From Fodinibius sp050117475 (lineage in GTDB: Bacteria > Bacteroidota > Rhodothermia > Balneolales > Balneolaceae), in the NCBI GenBank assembly GCA_050117475.1, contig JASFMR010000038.1:1-31875 (forward strand): a DNA stretch of 31,875 bases, in the 5' to 3' direction. Shown here in pieces: positions 1 to 7,536 of this stretch. Positions within the stretch are counted from its first letter, which is position 1. Every line of letters starts with the position of its first letter. The notes beneath the pieces are model-generated. The model worked only from the letters and a program-made list of their open reading frames with translations. It searched no databases and was not told where the DNA came from. The position numbers and the translations under genes are program-made.

Positions 1-2
1 AC

Positions 3-155
3 CGTAAGGTTATTGAAATGCGCCATATGGAGGAGAAAAGCTACCAGGAAATAGCAGAAGTACTCGATTTGCCGCTCGGAACCGTTAAAGCGCATATTTT
101 CAGGGCCCGAGAGCTGCTTTACAAGGCACTAAAAGACAAAAAAGAGAAGTTTTAA
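3..155 (+). CDS. RNA polymerase sigma factor, ECF-like, C-terminal fragment (5' end outside window)
   Basis: Only the last 50 codons are in the window, in frame from position 3 to a TAA at 153-155. They encode a typical sigma-70 region 4 helix-turn-helix: an RKVIEMRHMEEKSYQEIAEVL stretch followed by LPLGTVKAHIFRARELL. Region 4 contacts the -35 promoter element. The motif 'SYQEIAEVL...GTVKxHIxRAR' is characteristic of ECF (RpoE-type) sigma factors. Without region 2 the subgroup cannot be set. The gene converges on queG, with less than 30 bp between the stop codons. Confidence 0.85.
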   Translation, partial: RKVIEMRHMEEKSYQEIAEVLDLPLGTVKAHIFRARELLYKALKDKKEKF

Positions 156-163
156 AGTCGGTG

Positions 164-198
164 ATTGCCAACCGCCCATTGCCTACTGCTTACTACTA
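164..198. repeat. Degenerate 7-bp tandem repeat between convergent genes
   Basis: Five heptamers can be read in register: attgcca, accgccc, attgcct, actgctt, actacta. The stretch lies just past the sigma-factor stop and overlaps the last codons of queG on the opposite strand. A related but shorter pattern (ttaccag, ctaccag) occurs at about 1274-1287, downstream of ftsE. The role is unknown. Confidence 0.4.
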
Positions 199-1133
199 AG
201 ATTCTCGGCAACGGCAGCCACGTTGTCTTTGTATTTCTCAAACTTGGCCCTTCGGATGGCACTTCCCTCAAACAACTCGTCATACTGCCGGATATCCAAT
301 TCTTCCCAAAAATCGATTTTATGATCCAGTAGTTTTTCTCTGGGGAAGAGGTCCTCGATCTGTCCGTAATCGGCATCCCGGTTCCAGGGACAAACGTCCT
401 GGCAGATATCGCAGCCGAACATCCAATTGCCAATGTTATCGCGATCGCCTTCGGGAATGTTCTCTTTGAGCTCGATGGTGAGGTAGGAGATGCACTTGGT
501 GGCATCCACACGGTAAGGTTCGTAAATGGCATTTGTGGGACACGCTTCGATACAGCGGGTACAACTGCCGCAATGATCGGTAATGGGAGCATCGTAGAGG
601 AACTCGGCATCAACAATCATTTCGCCGATGAAGAAAAAGGATCCCATGTTTTTATTGAGGATGTTGGAATTCTTGCCCATCCATCCGAGTCCGGACCGTA
701 CCGCCCAGGCTTTATCCAGTACCGGTGCTGAGTCCACGAAAACCCGGCCTTCCAGGCCTCCTAATAACGCTTCTGTCTCGGCGAACAGGGCTTTTAGCTT
801 TTTCTTAAACACTTTGTGGTAATCACGTCCCTGGGCGTATTTGGCAATCTTGGGTTCATCGTTCCGAGACATCTGTTTTCGGTGTCTGGGATGAAAGTAG
901 CTGCCGATTACCGAAACTACTGATTTAGCTCCGGGGATGAGTTTTGTCGGATCGACCCGTTTATCAAAATGGTTTTCCATCCAGCCCATTTTGCCGTGTC
1001 GGTCTTGGGTAAGCCACTCGCGCAGGCGGCGCTCTTCTTTTTCGAGACGCCCGGCTTTTGCAAATCCGCATGCATTAAAGCCCAGCCTGAGAGCGGCTTC
1101 GCGTACTTTCTGTGTTCGATGGCGCAAGTTCAT
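183..1133 (-). CDS. queG: Epoxyqueuosine reductase QueG (short form)
   Basis: Catalyses the last step of queuosine synthesis, reducing epoxyqueuosine to queuosine in the wobble position of GUN-anticodon tRNAs, using cobalamin and two [4Fe-4S] clusters in the cytoplasm. Cluster cysteines are visible: C188-x2-C-x2-C-x3-CP (188, 191, 194, 198) and C241-x2-C-x3-CP with C214 before the SYLTIE motif. Asp134 in VDSAPVLDKAWA is where the family's catalytic acid lies, followed by the RSGLGWMGKN motif. At 316 residues it lacks the C-terminal HEAT-repeat extension of the E. coli and Bacillus enzymes, as is common in Bacteroidota. No strong Shine-Dalgarno is visible; the ATG at 1133 gives the expected N-terminus. 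It stands alone, facing the sigma factor. Confidence 0.95.
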   Translation of the reverse strand: MNLRHRTQKVREAALRLGFNACGFAKAGRLEKEERRLREWLTQDRHGKMGWMENHFDKRVDPTKLIPGAKSVVSVIGSYFHPRHRKQMSRNDEPKIAKYAQGRDYHKVFKKKLKALFAETEALLGGLEGRVFVDSAPVLDKAWAVRSGLGWMGKNSNILNKNMGSFFFIGEMIVDAEFLYDAPITDHCGSCTRCIEACPTNAIYEPYRVDATKCISYLTIELKENIPEGDRDNIGNWMFGCDICQDVCPWNRDADYGQIEDLFPREKLLDHKIDFWEELDIRQYDELFEGSAIRRAKFEKYKDNVAAVAENLSSKQ

Positions 1134-1367
1134 GTTGATATTTCTAGTTTCTTAATCAATGGACAAAAATAAAGGATTGGATGGCTTCTTGAAAAATAAG
1201 GCTTGCCAGTTAGAAATAACACAGAAAAGCAGGAGGTACCGATTGCCCCCCACCTCTAATCACAGGTGCTAACTTACCAGCTACCAGCAATTAAACTACT
1301 CCATGTCATCTTGTCCGCCAGCCGGCCGGGATCAGGATCTTACCAAGTCTTTTGCCAACTTCCCATC

Positions 1368-2051
1368 TCAAAGTTTCTTAGCGTCAACCTCATTAAGCCC
1401 CCCATTTTCCAGCTTAACAGTTCGATAGGGGTACTGTTTAACAGTATCATAATCATGAGTCACCATCAGCACCGCCATCCCCCTGTTATTGATTTGCTTA
1501 AGCAAATCCATGATTTCTGCAGAAGCCTTCGGATCAAGGTTACCGGTCGGCTCGTCAGCGAGCATAATACGGGGCTCATTAGCCAGGGCACGGGCAATGA
1601 CAACCCTTTGCTGCTCCCCGCCCGAGAGATCCTCCGGCATATTCTTTCGCTTGTGGCTGAGTCCTACCATCCCCAGAACTTCAAGCACTCTCTGTTTGAT
1701 ATAATTCTTTTTCTCTCCCGTTACTTCAAGAGAGAAAGCCACATTCTCGTAAACCGTCCGGTCGGGCAATAACTGAAAATCCTGGAAAACAATGCCCAGG
1801 CGACGACGCAGGTAAGGTACTTTTTTTTCCGGCAGGGTGGTAACCTCCATATCGGCAACACGTACGTTACCGAAATCGGGAAGCAAATCCCGGTAAATAA
1901 GCCTGAGAAATGAACTTTTACCGGCTCCGGTTTGGCCTATGAGGTAACTGAATTCTCCATTGGCGAGGCTGAAACTGATATTGTCGAGCACCTTCCGGTG
2001 ATCATAGGAGACGCTGACATTTTCTAATTCTATAACTGAACGTTGGGACAT
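1368..2051 (-). CDS. ftsE: Cell-division ATP-binding protein FtsE
   Basis: ABC-transporter ATPase, 227 residues. Visible motifs: Walker A GQTGAGKSS (39-47), Q-loop VFQD (Q90), signature LSGGEQQR (142-149), Walker B IMLADEP (162-168) with NLDP, and the switch His199 in VTHD. The sequence matches FtsE (IGxTGAGKSSFLRLIY, GIVFQDFQLLPDRTVYENVAFSLEVTG), which with FtsX couples peptidoglycan hydrolase activity to septation at the inner membrane. No ftsX adjoins it here. Its start lies 22 bp inside the preceding methyltransferase gene, so it is probably co-transcribed with pdxA and the methyltransferase. The LolD lipoprotein exporter ATPase is a close relative and the main alternative. Confidence 0.88.
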   Translation of the reverse strand: MSQRSVIELENVSVSYDHRKVLDNISFSLANGEFSYLIGQTGAGKSSFLRLIYRDLLPDFGNVRVADMEVTTLPEKKVPYLRRRLGIVFQDFQLLPDRTVYENVAFSLEVTGEKKNYIKQRVLEVLGMVGLSHKRKNMPEDLSGGEQQRVVIARALANEPRIMLADEPTGNLDPKASAEIMDLLKQINNRGMAVLMVTHDYDTVKQYPYRTVKLENGGLNEVDAKKL

Positions 2052-2818
2052 TGAAGGACCATTGTGATTCGTAAACTCTGTTCGTCGGCTTCTTCAAATT
2101 CAAAGCCATTGTATTTAGCTCGTATGTTATACGCTGTTTGATTGATAATATCAAGCATTTGTTGCAGCGTATATATTTTCTGGATGTGCCTCTCCCGAAA
2201 CTGCTCCAGGACGGTCTCCCGGTCATCGGCAAGCTTCTCGATCCGGAATTCATTTTCATGGATCTGTTGTTCGGGATCATAGAAGCTTTTTCGGAAAAAC
2301 CGGTAGTTGTCATCCGAATATCCTTCTTCGTTATTCAGATACTCGATAGCCTGAATGGAATTCTTTGGCGTGGTAAAATCAAATATAAGCAGGCTATCGG
2401 GTTTGAGTACGCGCTTTACCCCTTTCAGGAATTTGAGAACCTCTTCGGGGGTTTGCAAATAGTTGACACTGTCAAAGACCGAAACCACAATATCAAATTT
2501 CCGGTCTATGTTGATGTCAAGGAAGTCCATAACGTCAAATGACACATTGCAGCGCATCTTTTCATTTTTTATGCGTGCCTTGGTTATCATCTGGGGAGAC
2601 TTGTCTGTTGCCACGATATCGTAGCATTCCAGCTCATCCAGAAAAAGGGAAAGGGAGCCCGTCCCGCAGGCCAGCTCCAAAATAGTTTTGGGATTGGGGT
2701 GGTGTTTCAGGATGATGGCATCAATAAAGTCGGCCCACAGCTCGTAATTTACATCTTCCATCACGATATCGTAGATGTCCGCCAGCTTTGAATATTCGGG
2801 TAGATCAACGGTATGCAT
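2030..2818 (-). CDS. Class I SAM-dependent methyltransferase, substrate unknown
   Basis: A 262-residue Rossmann-fold methyltransferase. Motif I is LELACGTGSLSLFL (47-60), followed by an acidic residue after beta 2 (VATDKSPQMI, about 69-78), DVMDFLD and the motif IV region DIVVSVFDSVNYL. The C-terminal half (YRFFRKSFYDPEQQIHENEF) resembles small-molecule methyltransferases of the YqeM/DUF4942-like type rather than RNA methyltransferases. The substrate cannot be inferred. Its ATG shares one base with the pdxA stop (TAATG at 2816-2820, read on the minus strand), and its 3' end overlaps ftsE by 22 bp, so translation of the three genes is probably coupled. Confidence 0.85.
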   Translation of the reverse strand: MHTVDLPEYSKLADIYDIVMEDVNYELWADFIDAIILKHHPNPKTILELACGTGSLSLFLDELECYDIVATDKSPQMITKARIKNEKMRCNVSFDVMDFLDINIDRKFDIVVSVFDSVNYLQTPEEVLKFLKGVKRVLKPDSLLIFDFTTPKNSIQAIEYLNNEEGYSDDNYRFFRKSFYDPEQQIHENEFRIEKLADDRETVLEQFRERHIQKIYTLQQMLDIINQTAYNIRAKYNGFEFEEADEQSLRITMVLQCPNVQL

Positions 2819-3819
2819 TACGAGATGGCCTCTTTTTTTCGATTTTCGGTAAGCTGTATGGCAAGTGAAAATGCCTGGCCGAAAGAAGAAGGATTGGCTT
2901 TATTCTGGCCCGCAATATCAAAAGCAGTGCCGTGGTCGGGCGATGTTCGTACGAATGGCAGGCCGGCTGTAAAGTTGACCCCGGCGCCAAAGGAAAGGGT
3001 TTTAAAAGGGATCAACCCCTGGTCATGGTACATCGCCAAAATGCCGTGGTATTCTTTATATTTTCTATTGCCGAAAAAACCGTCGGCGGGGTGGGGGCCG
3101 CTGATCTCCATGCCACGGGACTGGGCATCATGAATGGCGGGCGAGATAATATCGATCTCTTCGGTACCGATGACGCCGCCGTCCCCTGCATGGGGGTTTA
3201 AACCCAAAACAGCTATTTTGGGACTTCTGATATTAAAATCCCGATTCAGGCTTTTGTGCATTATCCCGATGTAACGCGAGATGGATTGTTGCGATAATGC
3301 CCCCGGGATCCCGGAAACGGGGATATGTATGGTAGCCAGTCCTACCCGAAGATCGCCATTAACCAGCATCATCATAAAATCGCTGGTGCCGGTATGTTCG
3401 GCTAAAAATTCGGTGTGCCCGGGAACATGATAGCCGGCTCTGTTTATGGCCTCTTTGGAGATGGGGGCCGTAACCAGCGCATCAGCCTTGTGACTGTTGC
3501 ATAAATCAATACCTTTTTTGACGGCCAGCATGGCACATTGGCCCGCCTGTGCACTGAGCTTGCCGGGCACTATCGAAGGTTCCTCTTCCCCGTAACTCTC
3601 CAAAACGTTTATCTTACCATCTTCGATTTGGCTTTCAGACTCAGCGTGGTGATAATCGATTTCCATGGAAAGTAAATGGCGATAGAAATCAACGGCTTCG
3701 CCTGACCCCAAAATGATAGGAGTAATATTATCCGGGGATCGTTTTTTAAGAGTCTTGAGGATGACCTCAAGTCCAACCCCGTTATAATCGCCGCTGCTAA
3801 TGGCAATTCGAAAATGCAT
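2818..3819 (-). CDS. pdxA: 4-hydroxythreonine-4-phosphate dehydrogenase PdxA
   Basis: Oxidises 4-phosphohydroxy-L-threonine in the DXP-dependent pathway to pyridoxal 5'-phosphate (vitamin B6); cytoplasmic, divalent-metal dependent. Evidence: N-terminal ISSGDYNGVGLEV (the Bacteroidota variant of GDPAGIGPE), PISKEAINRAGYHVPGHTEFLA (119-140), and the metal-binding histidines H165, H210 (GLNPHAGDGG) and H265 (AMYHDQGLIPFK), which match H166/H211/H266 of E. coli PdxA. The C-terminal TSPDHGTAFDIAG motif is also present. Length 333 is normal. It lies 26 bp downstream of the GWxTD gene and directly abuts the methyltransferase. Confidence 0.96.
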   Translation of the reverse strand: MHFRIAISSGDYNGVGLEVILKTLKKRSPDNITPIILGSGEAVDFYRHLLSMEIDYHHAESESQIEDGKINVLESYGEEEPSIVPGKLSAQAGQCAMLAVKKGIDLCNSHKADALVTAPISKEAINRAGYHVPGHTEFLAEHTGTSDFMMMLVNGDLRVGLATIHIPVSGIPGALSQQSISRYIGIMHKSLNRDFNIRSPKIAVLGLNPHAGDGGVIGTEEIDIISPAIHDAQSRGMEISGPHPADGFFGNRKYKEYHGILAMYHDQGLIPFKTLSFGAGVNFTAGLPFVRTSPDHGTAFDIAGQNKANPSSFGQAFSLAIQLTENRKKEAIS

Positions 3820-3845
3820 ATTAACTATGGTTTAAATCCTTGTTG

Positions 3846-5255
3846 CTACCTTGTCTGCCCGGAAACAAGCTTGAAATCTCCAAAGCCGGTTGTGGCCTCG
3901 AAAACAAATGTCCGTGACGGATAAGTCCATATTTCCGTTGTCGGTCCGTTGGTAGGGAATTTCCGCTCAATATTCTGTGGCGGGCCGAATTTGATGTACA
4001 CCTCACCCTGGTCACTTTTATATCCGATGATATTTTCAGTAGAGAAATGTTCATAAGCGTAATCGATGCGACGGTAAAATTCGGCCATCAGTTCATTGTA
4101 CTCCGTTTTGGGGGTCGGATCCCGCTTCTCCCAGAAAGCTCGGAATTTCTTTTCCCGTTCTGACCGCGAGCCGCTGGATATATCTTTAATGGTTTCTTTG
4201 TCTGCAATGAAATGAAGCATATCGATGGCTGTATCCAAATTTAGCAGGCTGGTAGGCATATCAATCCAGACCGAACGGAAGACACTCCTCGAAACGGGCA
4301 TTTTGTCCCCGTCTTTGTGGATGGTCAGCCGGTATGTAGCATTGGGGAAATTGCGATTCGGTATCTTTGTCAGGGCATAGGCATAGCCTTTTTCCGACGA
4401 GGCAAGATCCAGCAGGGTACCTTCCTTGTCTGATTTCAAGGTGGGGATAAGGTTGGTCTTTATATCTTCTGCTGAAAGCTTCTTGGAATAAACAGCTTCT
4501 TTTTTGGTCGTATCATCATCAGCTATATTCAAGCGATTGATCTCCAGGGTATATTCAGCACCGGACTCATATGTTGGAATGTATGCGAGCGCATAAAAAT
4601 CCTTGCCGTAGTTCACACTGGAACCCATATCGGAAATACGTAGTTGCGTCTCGGGGCCTTTCGAAAGCAGTTGCTCCCCAAAGAGCACATTGCCGACCTT
4701 CATGTTACCATAGGACTCAACTTGTGTGGTTTGTATCCTCGATAACCGGCTGTCGGTGTCCTCACCTCGCTTCATTTGCAATACATAGCTGTATATACCC
4801 GGGCTAACCTTTACCTTGAGGTATCCTTTTAAATATTCTGTATTGGATTTACTTTGGTCGTAGCTTTTGGCATAGGCCGTGTCAGACCAGAATGTTCTGC
4901 CGGCCAGTTCCAGTCCTTCAACTGAAATGTCATCGTTCTTCCTCAACCGAGACTCGTCTGAGTGGAATACCTCCATATTTAAACTTACGGTACTGTAATA
5001 TTGATTGTCGGAAGATGGGGCTTTTACCTTTTTAAAAGGCAAAAAATTGTATGACAGACTGAATACCGATGCAAAGGTAAGTGTTGAATCGTTATCCCCC
5101 GGCAAAACGATAAAATCGAAATGGACAGGGTTTTGTCTATTTTTCATAGCCAGCTGACGATAACTGAGATTGCGTTGGGCTTTGGTAGTTGGTACCCAAA
5201 CCAGGAAAAATGCGAATAATAATGTCGCCGTCAGTAAATTTTTTAAAATGTTCAC
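3846..5255 (-). CDS. Exported GWxTD domain-containing protein
   Basis: A 469-residue exported protein of unknown function. Residues 1-26 form a signal peptide (MNILKNLLTATLLFAFFLVW, cleavage likely after TKA). The middle is beta-rich and lacks recognisable enzymatic motifs. The last ~110 residues carry the GWxTD domain signature: FRAFWEKRDPTPKTEYNEL, then FYRRIDYAYEHFS, then a degenerate core GYKSDQGEVYIKFGPP where Trp-Thr of GWxTD is Tyr-Ser, and EIWTYPS. GWxTD proteins are common in Bacteroidota and relatives, usually extracytoplasmic, with no established role. It is first in the leftward group with pdxA and diverges from the carboxylase gene across 162 bp. Confidence 0.85.
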   Translation of the reverse strand: MNILKNLLTATLLFAFFLVWVPTTKAQRNLSYRQLAMKNRQNPVHFDFIVLPGDNDSTLTFASVFSLSYNFLPFKKVKAPSSDNQYYSTVSLNMEVFHSDESRLRKNDDISVEGLELAGRTFWSDTAYAKSYDQSKSNTEYLKGYLKVKVSPGIYSYVLQMKRGEDTDSRLSRIQTTQVESYGNMKVGNVLFGEQLLSKGPETQLRISDMGSSVNYGKDFYALAYIPTYESGAEYTLEINRLNIADDDTTKKEAVYSKKLSAEDIKTNLIPTLKSDKEGTLLDLASSEKGYAYALTKIPNRNFPNATYRLTIHKDGDKMPVSRSVFRSVWIDMPTSLLNLDTAIDMLHFIADKETIKDISSGSRSEREKKFRAFWEKRDPTPKTEYNELMAEFYRRIDYAYEHFSTENIIGYKSDQGEVYIKFGPPQNIERKFPTNGPTTEIWTYPSRTFVFEATTGFGDFKLVSGQTR

Positions 5256-5417
5256 TTGTAATCCGGTTAGTTATAGTTTGACTCGGCCTCGTTGCAATTG
5301 CAAATTAAGGAACTTGAATCGAAATAAACACAATCATTGTTTTGCGATTGATAAAATTCCTTATTTTCAAAACGCCTAGGAATTGCAATCTATTATTATA
5401 AAAGAATAATCAGCTTT

Positions 5418-7052
5418 ATGAGTTCACAAGCAAACAGTGCCACTTCCCCGAATGATCTGAAATCACTCATTCGTCAAATTAACGAAACAGAAGCCGAGAT
5501 CAAGAAGGGCGGAGGGGAAAAACGAATAAAAAAGCTCCACAAAAAAGGTAAAAAGTCTGCTCGTGAGCGGATAGATATGCTGGTTGATGATAACTCGCGT
5601 TTTTATGAGCTGGGATTGTGGGCCGGTTACGAAATGTATGAAGAGGAAGGAGGATGCCCGGCAGGCGGGGTCGTGATGGGGATCGGCAGCGTCTCGGGAA
5701 GAGATTGTGTGATTGTTGCCAATGACGCTACGGTGAAGGCCGGCGCCTGGTTTCCGATTACGGCTAAAAAGAATCTGCGGGCGCAGGAGATTGCAATGGA
5801 AAACCATTTGCCCATCCTTTACCTGGTGGATTCTGCAGGCGTATACCTGCCCATGCAGGATCAGATTTTTCCGGATAAAGAACACTTCGGGCGCATCTTC
5901 CGTAATAATGCGGTGCTGAGTGCCAAAGGCATTCCCCAGATTGCGGCCATTATGGGCAGTTGTGTGGCCGGCGGCGCTTATTTGCCGATTATGAGCGATG
6001 AAGCCTTGATTGTTGACGGGACGGGGAGCGTATTCCTTGCCGGCAGTTATTTGGTAAAAGCGGCTATCGGCGAGAATGTGGACAATGAAACGCTTGGAGG
6101 GGCCACCACACATACCGAGATCAGCGGCGTGACCGACTATAAGATGAAAGACGACGAGGAGTGCCTTAAGACTGTGCGAGACTTGGTTGACAAACTGGGA
6201 CCTTATGAGAAGGCCGGCTTTAATCGCAAGGAGCCGGTAAAACCGGCACGTGATATCACCGACATTTTTGACTTGTTTCCCGATGATCGCACCAAGCCTT
6301 ATGACATGCATGATATCCTGGATTGCATCGTTGACGAGGATTCGTTTACGGAGTTTAAAAAAGGGTACGGCCAGACACTCATTACCGGTTATGCCCGTAT
6401 TGATGGCTGGAGCGTCGGTATTGTGGCTAACCAGCGTAAAATCACAAAAACGAAGCAGGGAGAAATGCAGGTAGGCGGTGTGATCTATTCTGATTCGGCC
6501 GACAAGGCTGCTCGTTTTGTTATGAATTGTAACCAGAAGAAAATACCGATCATTTTTTTCCAGGATGTGACCGGTTTTATGATTGGAAAGCGAAGCGAAC
6601 ACGGGGGCATCATTAAGGATGGGGCAAAGATGGTGAATGCCGTATCCAACAGTACGGTTCCAAAGATTACTATCGTTGTCGGCAATAGCTATGGAGCGGG
6701 CAACTACGCTATGTGCGGACGTGCCTATGATCCGCGATTCATGTATGCCTGGCCGTCGGCGCAAATAGCGGTGATGGGAGGGACTCAGGCAGCAAAGGTC
6801 CTGACACAGATTCGTGTAGCTGCACTCAAGAAAAAAGGGGAGGAGATCACCGAAGAGGAAGAACAGGAGATAATGGAGGAAATAAGCGACCGTTATGACA
6901 AGCAAACCGATGTGCGCTATGCCGCTGCCCGCATGTGGGTGGATGGTATCATCAATCCTGTTGAGACCCGAGACCGAATTTCAGAGGCTATAAAATGTGC
7001 CAATCATAATCCCGATATTGACGAATTTAAAACTGGGGTCATCCAGGTATAA
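5418..7052 (+). CDS. Acyl-CoA carboxylase beta subunit (carboxyltransferase; methylcrotonyl-/propionyl-CoA type)
   Basis: Carboxyltransferase subunit that moves CO2 from carboxybiotin to an acyl-CoA. The 544 residues contain both crotonase-like halves: LVDSAGVYLPMQDQIFPDKEHFGRIF (137-162), the oxyanion-hole region MGSCVAGGAYLPIMSDEA (179-196), and in the C-terminal half FFQDVTGFMIG, GAKMVNAV, GNSYGAGNYAMCGRAYDP and WPSAQIAVMGG. The 'PMQDxxFPDxEHFGRIF' and 'SYGAGNYxMCGRAY' segments favour the methylcrotonyl-CoA carboxylase beta branch (leucine catabolism), but a propionyl- or broad acyl-CoA enzyme is possible. A Glu-rich helix (about 478-495) is inserted near the C-terminus. No biotin carboxylase/carrier partner is nearby, so it must be encoded elsewhere. 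No clear Shine-Dalgarno precedes the ATG. Confidence 0.92.
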   Translation: MSSQANSATSPNDLKSLIRQINETEAEIKKGGGEKRIKKLHKKGKKSARERIDMLVDDNSRFYELGLWAGYEMYEEEGGCPAGGVVMGIGSVSGRDCVIVANDATVKAGAWFPITAKKNLRAQEIAMENHLPILYLVDSAGVYLPMQDQIFPDKEHFGRIFRNNAVLSAKGIPQIAAIMGSCVAGGAYLPIMSDEALIVDGTGSVFLAGSYLVKAAIGENVDNETLGGATTHTEISGVTDYKMKDDEECLKTVRDLVDKLGPYEKAGFNRKEPVKPARDITDIFDLFPDDRTKPYDMHDILDCIVDEDSFTEFKKGYGQTLITGYARIDGWSVGIVANQRKITKTKQGEMQVGGVIYSDSADKAARFVMNCNQKKIPIIFFQDVTGFMIGKRSEHGGIIKDGAKMVNAVSNSTVPKITIVVGNSYGAGNYAMCGRAYDPRFMYAWPSAQIAVMGGTQAAKVLTQIRVAALKKKGEEITEEEEQEIMEEISDRYDKQTDVRYAAARMWVDGIINPVETRDRISEAIKCANHNPDIDEFKTGVIQV

Positions 7053-7089
7053 ATACCGGCTTCTCATCCCCCCAGACTATCTATTACGC

Positions 7090-7127
7090 CCATGCTATCT
7101 ATGATGCCATGCTACTAAGCTATGATG
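7090..7127. repeat. Imperfect direct repeat beside a palindrome
   Basis: Two adjacent units, ccatgctatctatgatg (7090-7106) and ccatgctactaagctatgatg (7107-7127, which differs mainly by a 4-bp insertion), run into the perfect palindrome at 7121-7156. A short relative of the shared core (gatgccatgc) also occurs at 17543-17552 in another intergenic gap. Confidence 0.4.
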
Positions 7128-7156
7128 TCGCAAGTCTCCAGACTTGCGACATCATA
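7121..7156. repeat. Perfect 17-bp inverted repeat with 2-nt loop (REP-like palindrome)
   Basis: The left arm tatgatgtcgcaagtct (7121-7137) and right arm agacttgcgacatcata (7140-7156) are exact reverse complements separated by cc. As RNA this would be a very stable hairpin, but no T-run follows, so it is not a standard terminator. It sits in the gene-free stretch after the carboxylase gene. It resembles REP-type or miniature mobile palindromes; copy number elsewhere in the genome cannot be judged here. Confidence 0.7.
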
Positions 7157-7536
7157 ATCGTTACTTGGTATATGACCTGACACAAACTTCACGATGCAGC
7201 AAATCGACTTGCCGATCATTCAGTGATCCCATCGGGTGGCTGTTTTTGCCCACCGATGGATATTACCAGCTACTGCCCGTTCTCAGGCTGCCCTTTCAAC
7301 TCTACACAAATTACTTTGAGGGCTGTATTTTCTTATTCCTTCCCAAGAACCCTATGACAACTTACCCAGGGATAACTTCCCTGAAATCCTAAAACAATAA
7401 AGTTTGAATACATTTTTATTAAAAAGGTAAACATTAAGCTTAGATAACTTTACATTTTTTATATTTTCATGTCTTTCATATAGATTGCAAAATGTTATAA
7501 TGGTAAATCAATCCTAATTCATTAACTATCTGTCAT

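Larger units (their letters stand above)
7053..7536. other. Gene-free 484-bp intergenic region
   Basis: No convincing gene. It holds the direct repeat and palindrome at 7090-7156 and a second hairpin at 7229-7259 (10 pairs with one bulged G, 10-nt loop). The last ~130 bp are markedly AT-rich and probably carry the promoter of the amidohydrolase cluster: a TATAAT at 7496-7501 lies 35 bp before the ATG, but without a good -35. The 82-codon open frame at 7144-7392 has no recognisable protein character. Confidence 0.5.

Noticed and set aside
1134..1367. Possible short gene in the queG/ftsE gap
   Set aside because: A 37-codon frame from 1159 can be read, but it has no coding character. Nothing else than the short heptamer-like pattern is seen in this gap.
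5463..6905. Long reverse-strand open frame opposite the carboxylase gene
   Set aside because: It is 480 codons but lies wholly antisense to a gene with clear family motifs, and its translation has no recognisable domain.
7144..7392. 82-codon open frame in the gap after the carboxylase gene
   Set aside because: It starts inside the palindrome and overlaps the second hairpin. Its sequence is rich in Ser, Tyr, Leu and Pro without a recognisable fold.
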